NCBI GenBank assembly: GCA_035578175.1
Contig: JAQMRL010000001.1
Coordinates: 58,613,553-58,677,552 of the forward strand
Direction: 5' to 3'
DNA from: Catonia carolina
Taxonomy: Eukaryota > Arthropoda > Insecta > Hemiptera > Achilidae
Length of the DNA stretch: 64,000 bases
Shown here: positions 63,436 to 64,000 of the stretch, one piece after another
How the letters are laid out: each line of letters starts with the position of its first letter
Position numbering within the stretch: the first letter of the stretch is position 1
Notes under the pieces: generated by a model
What the model was told of the DNA's origin: nothing
The model's input: the letters and a program-made list of their open reading frames with translations, nothing else
Database searches by the model: none
Made by a program: the position numbers and the translations under genes

Positions 63436-63496
63436 TGTTGAAGTAAGACTCTAGATAAATAGCATGTATGGTCCCATTCTATTTATACTCTATCTA

Positions 63497-63900
63497 GACA
63501 AGGTTACTACAACTTATAACAACCAATTTAAATGTTAAGGTGAACTTGTATTACTTATACATATTTCAAGTTTAAACCTGTTTCTTAAATGTCAAGGTAA
63601 TAACCCTGTATTGAATTAGACATAATACGAAGTAAGTATTTTAAATGTCAAGGTAAACAAGATGAAACTGTCTAGGCAAGGTTACTACAACTTATAACAA
63701 CCAATTTAAATGTTAAGGTGAACTTGTATTACTTATACATATTTCAAGTTTAAACCTGTTTCTTAAATGTCAAGGTGATAACCCTGTATTGAATTAGACA
63801 TAATACGAAGTAAGTATTTTAAATGTCAAGGTAAACAAAATGAAACTGTCTAGACAAGGTTACTACAACTTATAACAACCAATTTAAATTTTATGGTAAG
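63497..63900 (+). repeat. 178-bp tandem repeat, two full units and a partial third
   Basis: The landmark CAAGGTTACTACAACTTATA occurs at 63499, 63677 and 63855. Each unit contains several TTAAATGT(C/T)AAGGT motifs. The array lies upstream of the F-box-like gene. The third unit breaks off near 63896. Confidence 0.9.
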
Positions 63901-64000
63901 ACATTACATGCTTTCCACATCAACCTGGACCATCCGTACGTTCAGTACGTTTGGGAGGTACATGTACATGAGACGCGTAGGTTTTTTTTTTAACGAGTGG

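Overview
This window looks like a piece of an arthropod, probably insect, nuclear genome. It is AT-rich and dominated by mobile DNA: long non-LTR retrotransposons, tRNA-derived SINEs and a mariner relic. It also carries integrated DNA-virus-like sequence, namely a Polinton/Maverick-type element and separate relics that resemble genes of nuclear large-DNA insect viruses. I see no conventional host gene. Intact spliced host genes cannot be excluded in the AT-rich gaps. The species cannot be named from the sequence alone.

Layout. (1) 1-9110: an old I-like (RNase H-bearing) non-LTR element, A0, is interrupted by a younger, nearly full-length copy, A1 (725-6760), with a 14-bp target-site duplication. 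(2) 9111-15007: AT-rich DNA with SINE pieces, a 250-bp tandem duplication and one small ORF of unknown function. (3) 15022-26141: an R1-clade element on the minus strand, flanked by TTGCGGTGTTAACC duplications, is interrupted near its 5' end by I-like copy A2 (20073-26110), the only copy with both ORFs open. (4) 26142-26567: a 248-bp tandem repeat that served as the R1-like target. (5) 26569-32357: a decayed I-like copy, A3, whose poly(A) tail abuts a truncated Polinton gene. (6) 32358-44236: a Polinton-like block. On the minus strand it has a fibre-like repeat protein, a DUF8207-type protein, a packaging-type ATPase, a chromodomain integrase, a 105-aa small protein and a protein-primed-type family B DNA polymerase split by one stop codon. 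On the plus strand it has three small genes (two of them paralogues), followed by a minus-strand acidic protein with a KEN box. (7) 44288-46655: nineteen periods of a 122-bp tandem repeat. (8) 49444-54092: a cluster of decayed virus-like genes (a repeat protein, an unknown ORF, a LEF-4/capping-enzyme-like ORF and a BIR-RING IAP), with SINEs inserted nearby. (9) 55901-62277: I-like copy A4 next to a rearranged mariner transposase relic. (10) 62367-63900: a second copy of the 105-aa family, an F-box-like gene and a 178-bp tandem repeat.

How the parts relate. The I-like copies share a 3' end with two hairpins whose stems covary between copies, probably the site recognised by their own reverse transcriptase. 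In the Polinton-like block, polymerase, integrase and ATPase form the expected replication, integration and packaging core. No capsid or maturation-protease gene is visible in the window, and the block's left end is cut by retrotransposon A3. Many virus-like genes start behind a TATA box, several with an arthropod TCAGT initiator about 30 nt downstream, which points to transcription by host RNA polymerase II. Most damage in the virus-like genes is a single small lesion, which suggests fairly recent integration followed by decay.
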